Shown here: positions 7,726-16,121 of the stretch, piece after piece
How the letters are laid out: each line of letters opens with the position of its first letter
Numbering within the stretch: position 1 is the stretch's first letter
From: an uncultured Corynebacterium sp.
GTDB taxonomy: Bacteria > Actinomycetota > Actinomycetes > Mycobacteriales > Mycobacteriaceae
DNA length: 48,590 nt
Direction of reading: 5' to 3'
NCBI RefSeq assembly: GCF_943914015.1
Contig: NZ_CALUAK010000005.1
Span: forward strand, 1-48,590
The notes under the pieces: generated by a model
What the model was told of the DNA's origin: nothing
What the model saw: only the letters and a program-made list of their open reading frames with translations
Databases searched by the model: none
Position numbers and translations under genes: made by a program

Positions 7726-10128
7726 ATGCCAGTAGCCCGCGTCCCCGCTTCTCACCAGCCGGTGGCGCGGGTTTTGCCGTTGTTGGGGCTTCCGCACCTC
7801 GATCGGTTGTTTGACTACTACGTCCCCGCGGCCTTCGACAAGCAGGTGCTCATCGGTTGTCGGGTCCGCATTCGGTTCTCTGGCAGGCTTGTCGACGCCT
7901 TGGTGTACGCCCGTGTCTCCTCCAGCGAGCACACGGGGAAGCTCAGTTTCATCGACCGAGTTATCTCGCCCGCACCCGTCCTCACCCCGGCTATTGCCTG
8001 CACGGTGGAGATGCTTGCGGATAGGTATGCCGGTATCCGCTCGGATATCCTCCGCACTGCGATTCCTACCCGCCATGCCGGCGCGGAAAAATCCGACTTC
8101 TCCACACGGTGGGAGGAGCTCGGGACCACTAATGAGCCTGATCTTTCCGGCTGGACGAGCTACTGCTTCGGCCCCTCACTCGTGGATGCGATTCTCAGTC
8201 GCGTGAGCAACAACCCCGTTCCCGAGTCCGTGCAAAGATGGCTGGAGATGCCGAAGGAAACAGGCTCCAACCGGATGTCGGTGGCAAAGGAGCAGCCGGA
8301 TGCAGAAGCCACGTCGGAGGAGCAGCCAGCCACGGGGCGCCCCGTGCTACGCATGGTGCAAGAAAGCGACGTGGCGACGAAGGACGTAAAGCCGAAGAAG
8401 GGGAAAAGGCGGGCTCCAGACTCGTGGAAGCGCAAGCAGCATCCTCCAGCACAGGTGGCTGGGGCTGCGCCTGCAGCCACCGGCGATCTGGAGGCTTCCT
8501 TTAGCGATGACACGGGTGACCATGCAGAGGCCGAAAAGCACGGGGAACAGACGTGGGCATCGGTTGAGGAGGCACCCGCTTCTCATGACCTCCCTCCTGC
8601 CGTCCCGCGGGCTGCATGGCAGGTGCTGCCGGGGGAGAAGTGGGAAGACCTCGTCTCTGCGTTGGCAGCCAAGGTCGCAATCGACGGTGGCGGTGTACTC
8701 ATCGTCGTCCCCGATGCTCGCGATGTCGCACGATTGGATAACCAACTACGCGCGTACGTTTCGCCACGGCAATTCGTTACGCTAGAGGCTTCGCTTGGGC
8801 ATCAAGCCAGGTTTCGGCGCTTCCTCTCCATTCTTTCCGGTCAAGCGAGGATCGTCGTGGGCACCCGGTCTGCCGCCTATGCCCCCATCCACAACCTCAG
8901 CCTCATCGTCTGCATGTTTGATGCCGATGACTCACTTGCAGATCCGCGCGCGCCCTACTGCCACGCCCGCGAGATTCTGACCTCCCGCTCCACGGTTGAA
9001 GGAGTTCCACTGATCATCGGTGGCTACACGCGAACGGCGGAGACGCATTTGTTCGTCTCCACCGGATGGATGCATTCTCTGGAGGCACCGCGTGAGGTCA
9101 TCGAGCAGCGCAAACCGAGGATAGAAGCAGTGGGAGAGCAGGCCTCCTCCTATGACAGAGATCCCCGCGCAGCACACGCCCGGATCCCATCGCTGGCCTT
9201 TGCCGCTGCACGTGAGGCACTTGGCAAGGATCTTCCCGTCCTCGTATCGGTGCCCCGGGCCGGCTACATTCCCACCCTTGCCTGCCAGGAGTGCCGGTCC
9301 CCGGCTCGTTGCCGGCATTGTAATGGTCCGTTGCGCCTCAACCAGGCGGATTACAAGGTGCCGCCTTTTTGCGGTTGGTGTGGACGGCCTGCTGCAAACT
9401 TCCGCTGCCTCGAGTGCGGTTCCTCGCGCCTTCGAGCTGTTGTACGAGGTAGCGACCGAACCGCTGAGGAACTAGGTCGGGCCTTCCGCAATGTGCCGGT
9501 AGTGAGCTCCTCCAGCGACCATATTATTTCTGATATTGAACCTGGCCCACGTATCGTCGTGGCCACTCCGGGCGCAGAGCCACGTGTGGAGGACGGGTTT
9601 GGTGCTGCCCTCATCCTGGACACGTGGGCTGTGTTGTCACGCGCAGATTTGCGGGCACACGAGGAGGCGTTCACGCAGTGGGCTGAGGTCGTAGCACGTG
9701 TTCGCCCCGATGGGCGAGTAATAGTCATGGCGGAGCCCTCTCTTGCCGTGGTACGGTACTTGCTTCAATGGAATGTGACGGCTGCCTCCGAGAAGGAACT
9801 CGCCAGTCGCGCGGAAGTGAATTTCCCACCAACGGTGCACATGGCAGCAATCGATGGCCCGATGGAGACGATCTTCGAGTTCCTCGACGTTGCCGACCTT
9901 CCGGAAAACGCAGAGGTTTTAGGACCTGTTGACCTGCCTATTGGCGTACGGATGCCAGCAGAGTACGACACCGCCGTGTGGGGTGTGCCGCAGCGCGTCC
10001 TCATTCGGAGTGCACTCGGACCTCGCTCGGAGCTCGGCAGTGCGCTGCGTCGGGCTCGGGCGCTGAACAGTGCCCTGGCTAATCGCACTAAGATGCGTCT
10101 CCAGGTTGATCCGCTGCACATTGGCTAG
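7726..10128 (+). CDS. priA: PriA (primosomal protein N'), helicase-inactive actinobacterial form
   Basis: PriA loads the replicative helicase at stalled forks in other bacteria. The 800-residue protein keeps the N-terminal DNA-binding domain (VARVLPLLGLPHLDRLFDYYVP), the zinc-binding cysteines between residues 520 and 564 (CQECRSPARCRHC, CGWCGRP, CLEC) and the C-terminal domain. The helicase motifs are lost: the P-loop position reads VLPGEKWEDLV with no GKT, and the DEAH position reads CMFDADDSLADPR. This loss is known in mycobacterial and corynebacterial PriA. A low-complexity linker (about residues 165-275, rich in Glu, Lys, Pro and Ala) sits before the remnant ATPase domain. It follows metK by 6 bp. 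Confidence 0.93.
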   Translation: MPVARVPASHQPVARVLPLLGLPHLDRLFDYYVPAAFDKQVLIGCRVRIRFSGRLVDALVYARVSSSEHTGKLSFIDRVISPAPVLTPAIACTVEMLADRYAGIRSDILRTAIPTRHAGAEKSDFSTRWEELGTTNEPDLSGWTSYCFGPSLVDAILSRVSNNPVPESVQRWLEMPKETGSNRMSVAKEQPDAEATSEEQPATGRPVLRMVQESDVATKDVKPKKGKRRAPDSWKRKQHPPAQVAGAAPAATGDLEASFSDDTGDHAEAEKHGEQTWASVEEAPASHDLPPAVPRAAWQVLPGEKWEDLVSALAAKVAIDGGGVLIVVPDARDVARLDNQLRAYVSPRQFVTLEASLGHQARFRRFLSILSGQARIVVGTRSAAYAPIHNLSLIVCMFDADDSLADPRAPYCHAREILTSRSTVEGVPLIIGGYTRTAETHLFVSTGWMHSLEAPREVIEQRKPRIEAVGEQASSYDRDPRAAHARIPSLAFAAAREALGKDLPVLVSVPRAGYIPTLACQECRSPARCRHCNGPLRLNQADYKVPPFCGWCGRPAANFRCLECGSSRLRAVVRGSDRTAEELGRAFRNVPVVSSSSDHIISDIEPGPRIVVATPGAEPRVEDGFGAALILDTWAVLSRADLRAHEEAFTQWAEVVARVRPDGRVIVMAEPSLAVVRYLLQWNVTAASEKELASRAEVNFPPTVHMAAIDGPMETIFEFLDVADLPENAEVLGPVDLPIGVRMPAEYDTAVWGVPQRVLIRSALGPRSELGSALRRARALNSALANRTKMRLQVDPLHIG

Positions 10129-10168
10129 CCTTCCGTGCTTTGCCGTTTACGTGGCCGTTAATGGCTTA

Positions 10169-10198
10169 TTGTGCATGTGTGGAATCATTGGGTACATA
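10169..10198 (+). promoter_or_regulatory. Candidate def promoter
   Basis: TTGTGC (10169-10174), 18 bp, TACATA (10193-10198), in the 102-bp gap between priA and def. It would give a leader of about 25 nt. Confidence 0.4.
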
Positions 10199-10230
10199 CA
10201 GCTAAAGAGGAAAGGATCTGCGAGAGCTTT

Positions 10231-10764
10231 ATGATCAGAAAACTGCGTTTGATGGGTGACCCCGTATTGGTATCCAAGGCGGAACCAGTAGAGGAGATTT
10301 CCTCGTCTACCAAGACGCTGGTTAATGACATGCTGGAGACAATGGACAGCGCCGGCGGTGTCGGACTCGCTGCCAACCAGGTGGGTGTCCTCCAGCGTGT
10401 CTTCGTCTACGACTGCCCCGTGGACGATTCGGATCCGAGCCCGGATCGCGAATACAAGCGCGGTGCCATCATCAACCCCGTTTGGGGAGCCATCGGCGAG
10501 GAGATGCAGCTGGGGCAGGAAGGATGCCTGTCCATCCCCGACGTGTATGCAGACACCGAACGATACATGAACGTCCACGTCACCGGTCTCGATGAGAACG
10601 GCGAGAAGGTTGACTTTGAGGCAACAGGGCTGTTGGCTCGCTGTATCCAGCATGAGACGGATCACCTCGACGGTGTGCTCTTTATCAAGCGTCTAACAAA
10701 GGAGCGCCGGAAGGAAGCAATGCGGGAGATCCGCAACTCCGAGTGGTTTTTAAGCAATAATTAG
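10231..10764 (+). CDS. def: Peptide deformylase
   Basis: The metalloenzyme removes the formyl group from the N-terminal Met of new proteins. All three motifs are intact in the 177-residue product: GVGLAANQ (residues 43-50), EGCLS with the metal ligand Cys99, and HETDH with His141, Glu142 and His145. ATG 10231 gives the family N-terminus (MIRKLRLMGDPVL). The frame is open to 10171 but that extension crosses the promoter and is not family sequence. It sits beside fmt, which adds the formyl group, the usual pairing. Confidence 0.96.
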   Translation: MIRKLRLMGDPVLVSKAEPVEEISSSTKTLVNDMLETMDSAGGVGLAANQVGVLQRVFVYDCPVDDSDPSPDREYKRGAIINPVWGAIGEEMQLGQEGCLSIPDVYADTERYMNVHVTGLDENGEKVDFEATGLLARCIQHETDHLDGVLFIKRLTKERRKEAMREIRNSEWFLSNN

Positions 10765-10838
10765 AAGGACGTCCTGCAGGTGAAGTCGGCCTGCTGCTGG
10801 TCAGCCACTGGATTCAAAGTGAAGAGAGAAATGATTAG

Positions 10839-11801
10839 ATGAGGATTCTGTTTGCCGGAACACCGGAGCCGGCCGTAGCCACCTTGGAAAGGCTCATTGA
10901 CTCCGACCACGACATTGTCGGCGTGGTCACCCGCCCGGACGCACGTCGCGGACGCGGTCGTACCCTGCACCCCTCACCGGTTGCAGAATGGGCCGACAAG
11001 CATGGCCTAAAGGTGTACAAGCCGGAGACGCTCCGTGGCAACGAGGAGTTCGCTGCGCTGTTGAAGGAGCTGGCACCCGAGTGTGTCCCCGTCATTGCCT
11101 ACGGAAATCTCATTCCCGAAGAGCTCCTCGGCATTCCCACTCACGGGTTTGTCAACGTACATTACTCTCTTCTGCCTCGCTGGCGTGGGGCCGCACCTGT
11201 GCAGGCGGCGATTGCTGCCGGCGATGAGGAGACAGGCGCGACCATTTTCCGGATCGATGCCGGTCTCGATACAGGCCCGATCCTGTCCACGGTGACCACC
11301 CGTATTTCTGCGGAGGATACCGCCGATGATCTCTTAACGCGGTTGGCATTTGACGGAGCCGATCTCCTCGTCCAGACTCTGACAAACCTGGAACGTGGCG
11401 CAGTCACCCCGCAGCCACAGGATGGGGAAGCGACGTACGCGCACAAGCTGGATAAAGAAACTGCGCGTATTGATTGGCAACAATCCGCAGACGTGATTGA
11501 TCGTCGAATCCGGGCGTTTACTCCTGCTCCTGGCGCGTGGACCCAATGGGATGGGGACAAGGTCAAGCTTGGTCCTGTGCATCCGCTGCCATGTACCCAA
11601 GAGCCGGCCTCATCACTGCCTCCGTCGTCACAGGTGAAGCTTGCCCCTGGTGAGGTGCAGATCGAGAAGAACAACGTATTCGTGGGGACGGGCTCAGTGT
11701 CTGTGGCATTGTCCACAGTGCAAGCACCGGGTAAGAAGCGGATGGACGCAGCGTCGTGGGGTCGTGGTGTTCACAATCAAGACGGAATCGTGTGGAAGTA
11801 G
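10839..11801 (+). CDS. fmt: Methionyl-tRNA formyltransferase
   Basis: The enzyme formylates initiator Met-tRNA using 10-formyltetrahydrofolate. The 320-residue protein begins MRILFAGTPEPAV, has the catalytic set Asn106, His108 and Asp144 in NVHYSLLPRWRGAAP and DAGLDTGPIL, and a C-terminal OB-type domain that binds tRNA. Asn, His and Asp fall at the same positions as in the E. coli enzyme, which supports the ATG at 10839. GAGAG precedes the start. It lies 74 bp after def and 15 bp before rsmB. Confidence 0.97.
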   Translation: MRILFAGTPEPAVATLERLIDSDHDIVGVVTRPDARRGRGRTLHPSPVAEWADKHGLKVYKPETLRGNEEFAALLKELAPECVPVIAYGNLIPEELLGIPTHGFVNVHYSLLPRWRGAAPVQAAIAAGDEETGATIFRIDAGLDTGPILSTVTTRISAEDTADDLLTRLAFDGADLLVQTLTNLERGAVTPQPQDGEATYAHKLDKETARIDWQQSADVIDRRIRAFTPAPGAWTQWDGDKVKLGPVHPLPCTQEPASSLPPSSQVKLAPGEVQIEKNNVFVGTGSVSVALSTVQAPGKKRMDAASWGRGVHNQDGIVWK

Positions 11802-11816
11802 AAGGGTCTGTAAACT

Positions 11817-13592
11817 ATGAGTGGTGGATTTCGATCGAGAAGCGCGAGTGGCAGGAAACCGCAATCGCAAGACACGTCGAAAAGCCAGGAGCGTGCCTCC
11901 TCGTCCCGTGAGGACACGGGACGCGACGTCCGTGAAGGCGGTCAACGTCGTGACGGACGGGGGCGAGTATCCGTAGGTGGAAACAAACGTGCCCCGCTGG
12001 CAGAGGGCGAGTCGCGGGAGCACACCGGACAGTCCGGTGAGCGGCGATCGGATAACTCCAGGCGTGGCGACAGGGGACAGCAGCGTTTTTCAGCAAACGG
12101 CCGTGGCAGAGGATCAGGCCGAGACCGGGATCATCGCCGTGGAAACGACAATCGGGGTGGTGGCCAACGGCGTGATCGTGAACCGGCGCAGGACATCCCG
12201 GATGTTGATGTTCCGCGTCTAGTGACGCTGTCCGCGCTTGGTGCTGTCTTCAACGATGGTGCATTTGGCAATATCGCGCTTCCCCGGGAGATCGCCGAAG
12301 CTGGCCTTTCCGGAAGGGATGCGGCCTTTGCCACGGAAATCGGCTATGGCACCATGCGCATGGTCGGTGTGCTCGATGAGATTATTGGCAGCTGTTCCAA
12401 CCGTCCCCTTGCTGATCTCGACCCCATTGTCATCAATGCGCTCCGCATGGGTACCTATCAGCTTTTGTACACGCGGGTCGAAGACCACGCTGCCGTAGAC
12501 ACCTCCGTGCGTCTCGTTCCCCAGCGGGTCAAAGGATTCGTCAACGCCATTTTGCGCGCAATCCAGAAGAAGAGCCTGGACGAGTGGATCTCCGAACTAG
12601 CACCGGAGGGAGAGCTTGCCCACCTCGCGTTCCAGACTGGGCACCCCGAGTGGATCGCCCGCAGCTACCGTGCCACGTTGGCCTCCCCGAGTGGTGCAGC
12701 TGGCGCAGCTGGTGAATCCGACTTAGAAGACACGGAGAAGTCAGGAAACTCATCAGATGCAGTGGAAGCAGAGCTGACCAAGGCATTGGAGGCTGACTCC
12801 ACACGCCCGATCGTGCACCTGGCTGCAAAGCCCGGAGAAATCTCCGCCGATGAGCTCTCGCTCATCACCGGAGGCGAAGAGGGACGCTACTCGCCGTACG
12901 CGGTGTATCTCGAGGGAGGGAACCCGGCGCACATCGAACCCGTGCGGGAAAAGCTTGCCATCATCCAGGATGAGGGGTCTCAGCTCATTGGCACGGCACT
13001 GGTGCGTGTCGAGGTCGCTGACGATGGTGGTCGCTGGCTCGACCTCTGCGCGGGTCCCGGAGGTAAGGCGACGATGATCGGCTCGCTGGCAGCAATCGAC
13101 GAGGCGACGGTGACCGCTGTTGAGGTAGCACCGCACCGCGGAGAGCTTATCCGTAAGGCCACAGAGGGCTTGCCCGTGACCGTTGTCGTGGGTGATGGCC
13201 GAACCGTCGAGGTGGGAGGCGACTTCGACCGTGTGCTCGTGGACGCGCCGTGTTCAGGTCTGGGATCACTCCGACGCCGCCAGGAGTCTCGGTGGACGAA
13301 GGACGAGGCGGACATCGAGGGCCTGACGCAGCTCCAATACGAGCTCTTGGAGGCCGGTATTAACAGGTGCAAAACCGGTGGAGTTGTTGTGTACTCCACC
13401 TGCTCACCGGATCTGCGTGAGACGCGCGAGATCGTGGACAAAACACTGGAGAACCTTCCCGTAGAGGAACTGGATGCCCGCCCGCTCGTTTCCCCGATGG
13501 ACAACGTGGGCGAGGAAAAGTCTGTGCAGATGTGGACGTACCGCCACGGCACGGATTCAATGTTCTTTGCCGTCCTGCGAAAGACAGCCTAG
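11817..13592 (+). CDS. rsmB: 16S rRNA m5C967 methyltransferase with long basic N-terminal extension
   Basis: RsmB (Sun/Fmu family) methylates C967 of 16S rRNA using SAM. The 591-residue protein has a NusB-like RNA-binding domain (about 132-265) and a SAM-dependent methyltransferase domain with LDLCAGPGGKATMIG, the motif IV cysteine in DAPCSGLGSLRRR and the catalytic cysteine in YSTCSP. About the first 120 residues are low-complexity, rich in Arg, Gly, Ser, Asp and Gln with many RG and RRG steps; such tails occur in other actinobacterial RsmB proteins and probably bind RNA. An acidic insert (about 285-325) interrupts the region between the two domains. The TAG stop (13590-13592) lies in the first unit of a 10-bp tandem repeat. 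Confidence 0.95.
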   Translation: MSGGFRSRSASGRKPQSQDTSKSQERASSSREDTGRDVREGGQRRDGRGRVSVGGNKRAPLAEGESREHTGQSGERRSDNSRRGDRGQQRFSANGRGRGSGRDRDHRRGNDNRGGGQRRDREPAQDIPDVDVPRLVTLSALGAVFNDGAFGNIALPREIAEAGLSGRDAAFATEIGYGTMRMVGVLDEIIGSCSNRPLADLDPIVINALRMGTYQLLYTRVEDHAAVDTSVRLVPQRVKGFVNAILRAIQKKSLDEWISELAPEGELAHLAFQTGHPEWIARSYRATLASPSGAAGAAGESDLEDTEKSGNSSDAVEAELTKALEADSTRPIVHLAAKPGEISADELSLITGGEEGRYSPYAVYLEGGNPAHIEPVREKLAIIQDEGSQLIGTALVRVEVADDGGRWLDLCAGPGGKATMIGSLAAIDEATVTAVEVAPHRGELIRKATEGLPVTVVVGDGRTVEVGGDFDRVLVDAPCSGLGSLRRRQESRWTKDEADIEGLTQLQYELLEAGINRCKTGGVVVYSTCSPDLRETREIVDKTLENLPVEELDARPLVSPMDNVGEEKSVQMWTYRHGTDSMFFAVLRKTA

Positions 13593-13660
13593 GACTGCCT
13601 AGGACAGCCTAGGACTGCCTAGGGCTGCCTAGGACTGCCTAGGACAGTCTAGGTCTAGGT
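13585..13660. repeat. Tandem 10-bp repeat AGGACWGCCT with phased CCTAGG palindromes
   Basis: Seven to eight near-identical 10-bp units run from the last rsmB codons into the intergenic region. Six CCTAGG palindromes start at 13588, 13598, 13608, 13618, 13628 and 13638, exactly 10 bp apart, then degenerate TCTAGG at 13648 and 13654. Units differ only in A/T at the sixth base and one A-to-G change. The period equals about one helical turn. Confidence 0.95.
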
Positions 13661-13679
13661 CGCACCTTTAGACGCACAT

Positions 13680-13715
13680 AGTGGAGCCAGGTTTTCCTGG
13701 CTCCACTTTTCGTTT
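13680..13715 (+). terminator. Rho-independent terminator after rsmB
   Basis: A perfect 12-bp stem (AGTGGAGCCAGG 13680-13691 with CCTGGCTCCACT 13696-13707), TTTT loop, then TTTCGTTT. It ends the metK-to-rsmB run. Confidence 0.93.
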
Positions 13716-13788
13716 AGGATTACCCCGCAACCGGGGAGCACACACAGGATGGGACATTTCCACTGTGAGCATGGCTAGTATTGGTGAC

Positions 13789-14454
13789 ATGACACTCCCA
13801 TCTCGTCCCATCATTGCACCGTCCATCCTGGCTGCGAACTACGCGGCTCTCGGAGAGGACATTGCCAAGGTAGATAACGCCGGTTGGATCCACGTGGACA
13901 TCATGGACGGCCACTTCGTGCCCAATTTGTCCTTCGGTCCGGACGTCACGAAGGCCGTCGACGGCGTGACCGACCAGATCCTCGACGTGCACCTCATGAT
14001 CGAGGAGCCGGAAAAGTGGGTCGACAACTACATCGAGGCGGGCGCCGACTGCGTCATTTTCCACGTTGAGGCAACCGATGATTCCCGTGGTCTCCTGCAG
14101 TCACTGCGGGAAAAGGGCGTCCGCGCAGGTTTCTCCGTCAAGCCGGGCACACCGATCGAGGACTACCTGGAGCTCGTGGATATCGCCGATCTCGTCCTTG
14201 TCATGAGCGTGGAACCGGGTTTCGGTGGCCAGAAGTTCATGCCTGACATGCTGGACAAGGTGCGCACACTGCGGGAATACATCGACAAGAAGGGTCTCGA
14301 TACCCTCATCGAGATTGACGGTGGTGTCGGCGAGGGGACGATCACCAAGGCCGCCGAGGCCGGCTGTGATGCCTTCGTGGCAGGCTCCGCCGTGTTTGAG
14401 CACGACGACCCGCACGCAGCCGTCGACAAGCTGAAGGAGCTTGCAACCCTGTGA
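13789..14454 (+). CDS. rpe: Ribulose-phosphate 3-epimerase
   Basis: The enzyme interconverts ribulose 5-phosphate and xylulose 5-phosphate in the pentose phosphate pathway; ribulose 5-phosphate is also a riboflavin precursor, which fits its place before the rib genes. The 221-residue TIM barrel has IAPSILAANY, the metal-binding HVDIMDGHFVPN and DVHLMIE, and the C-terminal EIDGGV. ATG 13789 is chosen by similarity (MTLPSRPIIAPSIL). In-frame ATG 13771 and GTG 13765 are possible alternatives, and ribosome sites do not decide between them. The stop overlaps the ribD start by four bases (GTGA). Confidence 0.95.
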   Translation: MTLPSRPIIAPSILAANYAALGEDIAKVDNAGWIHVDIMDGHFVPNLSFGPDVTKAVDGVTDQILDVHLMIEEPEKWVDNYIEAGADCVIFHVEATDDSRGLLQSLREKGVRAGFSVKPGTPIEDYLELVDIADLVLVMSVEPGFGGQKFMPDMLDKVRTLREYIDKKGLDTLIEIDGGVGEGTITKAAEAGCDAFVAGSAVFEHDDPHAAVDKLKELATL

Positions 14455-15488
14455 CAGTGAGAGGACCACTGACCTCCACTACTGACGACATCCCCGAAGA
14501 GCACCGGGCGGGGATCTCCGCCGCCATTGCCGCCGGTGAGGAGGCTGTGGGGCGGGCGCGCCCCAACCCAGCCGTCGGGTGCGCGATTGTCGCACACGGT
14601 GAGGTCATCGCAACCGGCTCAACGCAACAGGTCGGCGGACCCCATGCGGAAGTTATGGCCCTGGAGGCTGCGGGCGAGAGGGCTCGCGGGGCAATCGCCT
14701 ACGTCACCCTCGAGCCGTGCAACCATACCGGACGCACTGGGCCGTGCTCGCATGCGCTCGTGGAGGCGGGCATCTCCGCCGTGGTATACCTCACACCCGA
14801 CAGGTCATCGGAGGCAGCCACCGGGGGAGCGACCTACCTGGAAAGTCACGGCGTGGATGTCACCTTCGTGCCTGTAACGGTCGGTGCGCTGACCCCGTGG
14901 CTGTTTGCGCACCGTAACCACCGGCCGATGTTCACGGTGAAGGTCGCCCACACACTGGACGGATATGCGGCAGCGCTCGACGGCACAAGCCAGTGGATCA
15001 CGGGGGAGACCGCGCGGGCCTATGCTCACCGCGATCGCTCGCGACGCGATGCCATCCTCGTGGGAACAGGGACCGCGCTGACCGATAACCCTTCTCTGAC
15101 AGCGCGGAAGCTGGACGGAAGCCTGTATGAATATCAGCCCGACAAGATCGTGTTCGGTTCCCGGCCACTGCCACGGAACTATCACCTCTTTGAGACTGGC
15201 TTCATCCAAGTGGACACACTGGACGAGCTTCTGCAGCTGCCATACAACGACATTCTCGTTGAGGGCGGCCCCGGTGTTCTGTCCACTTTGTTTAGCCATG
15301 ACCTCGTGGATACGATTCACTCTTATGTTGCGCCGGCGGTTCTCGGCGCGGGGATTCCCCTCATCTCGCAGGGGTGGGGGACCTCCATGGAAGACATCAA
15401 GCGGTTTAGCCGCACAGACACTATCAATCTGGATGACGATGTGCTCATCGTCTTAGAAAGGCACGCTACGTGTTTACAGGGCTTGTAG
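14451..15488 (+). CDS. ribD: Bifunctional riboflavin deaminase/reductase
   Basis: The protein carries out the second and third steps of riboflavin synthesis: deamination of the pyrimidine, then NADPH-dependent reduction of the ribose. The N-terminal deaminase has the zinc site His65, Glu67 (PHAEV), Cys90 and Cys99 (PCNHTGRTGPC). The C-terminal reductase starts near FTVKVAHTLDGYAA and has LVEGGPGVL. The 345-residue length is normal. GTG 14451 overlaps the rpe stop, so translation is probably coupled. The 3' end overlaps ribE by 19 bases. Confidence 0.96.
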   Translation: MTVRGPLTSTTDDIPEEHRAGISAAIAAGEEAVGRARPNPAVGCAIVAHGEVIATGSTQQVGGPHAEVMALEAAGERARGAIAYVTLEPCNHTGRTGPCSHALVEAGISAVVYLTPDRSSEAATGGATYLESHGVDVTFVPVTVGALTPWLFAHRNHRPMFTVKVAHTLDGYAAALDGTSQWITGETARAYAHRDRSRRDAILVGTGTALTDNPSLTARKLDGSLYEYQPDKIVFGSRPLPRNYHLFETGFIQVDTLDELLQLPYNDILVEGGPGVLSTLFSHDLVDTIHSYVAPAVLGAGIPLISQGWGTSMEDIKRFSRTDTINLDDDVLIVLERHATCLQGL

Positions 15489-16111
15489 AAGAAGTCGGGC
15501 AGATCGCCGGGCTCGAGGCTGCGGGTGACTCCGTCGTCCTCACCGTCGGAGCTACGCGCGTCCTCGACGGTGTACAGCGCGGTGATTCGATTTCCGTCAA
15601 CGGTGTGTGCCTTACGGTAACCGAGTTCACAGCGGACACATTTCACGCCGATGTCATGAAGGAGTCCCTTGACCGCTCCAATCTGGGGGAGCTCTCCGTA
15701 GGCTCACCCGTCAACCTGGAGCGAGCAGCAGAGCTCGGTTCTCGACTGGGTGGGCACCTCGTACAGGGACACGTCGATGGCGTAGCAACGCTTGTGAGCC
15801 GCACGCCGGGCAGCCATTGGGACGTCTTCCGGTTTACGTTTCCGGAGAATCTGAGCCGCTACGTTGTGGAGAAGGGCTCCATATGCGTCAATGGCACATC
15901 CTTGACTGTTTCCCTGCTGGGGGAGGATGAGACAGAAGCGTCGGATGCGACATCCTGGTTCGAGGTCTCCCTCATCCCCACCACACTTCGCGATACAAAC
16001 CTCGGCACGCTGGAGGTCGGCGCGAGCGTCAATATCGAGGTTGATGTGATTGCTAAGTACGTGGAAAAGATGCTTACACCCGAGGGATTCCGCCCGGGTG
16101 AGACAGACTAA
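15470..16111 (+). CDS. ribE: Riboflavin synthase alpha chain
   Basis: The enzyme dismutates two 6,7-dimethyl-8-ribityllumazines to riboflavin. The 213-residue protein starts FTGLVEEVG and has the two internal lumazine-binding repeats, GDSISVNGVCLTVT (near residue 40) and GSICVNGTSLTVS (near 140). GTG 15470 lies inside the ribD end, a 19-base overlap typical of coupled translation. The gene is also called ribC in some corynebacterial annotations. Confidence 0.96.
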   Translation: MFTGLVEEVGQIAGLEAAGDSVVLTVGATRVLDGVQRGDSISVNGVCLTVTEFTADTFHADVMKESLDRSNLGELSVGSPVNLERAAELGSRLGGHLVQGHVDGVATLVSRTPGSHWDVFRFTFPENLSRYVVEKGSICVNGTSLTVSLLGEDETEASDATSWFEVSLIPTTLRDTNLGTLEVGASVNIEVDVIAKYVEKMLTPEGFRPGETD

Positions 16112-16121
16112 GGTGAACACC

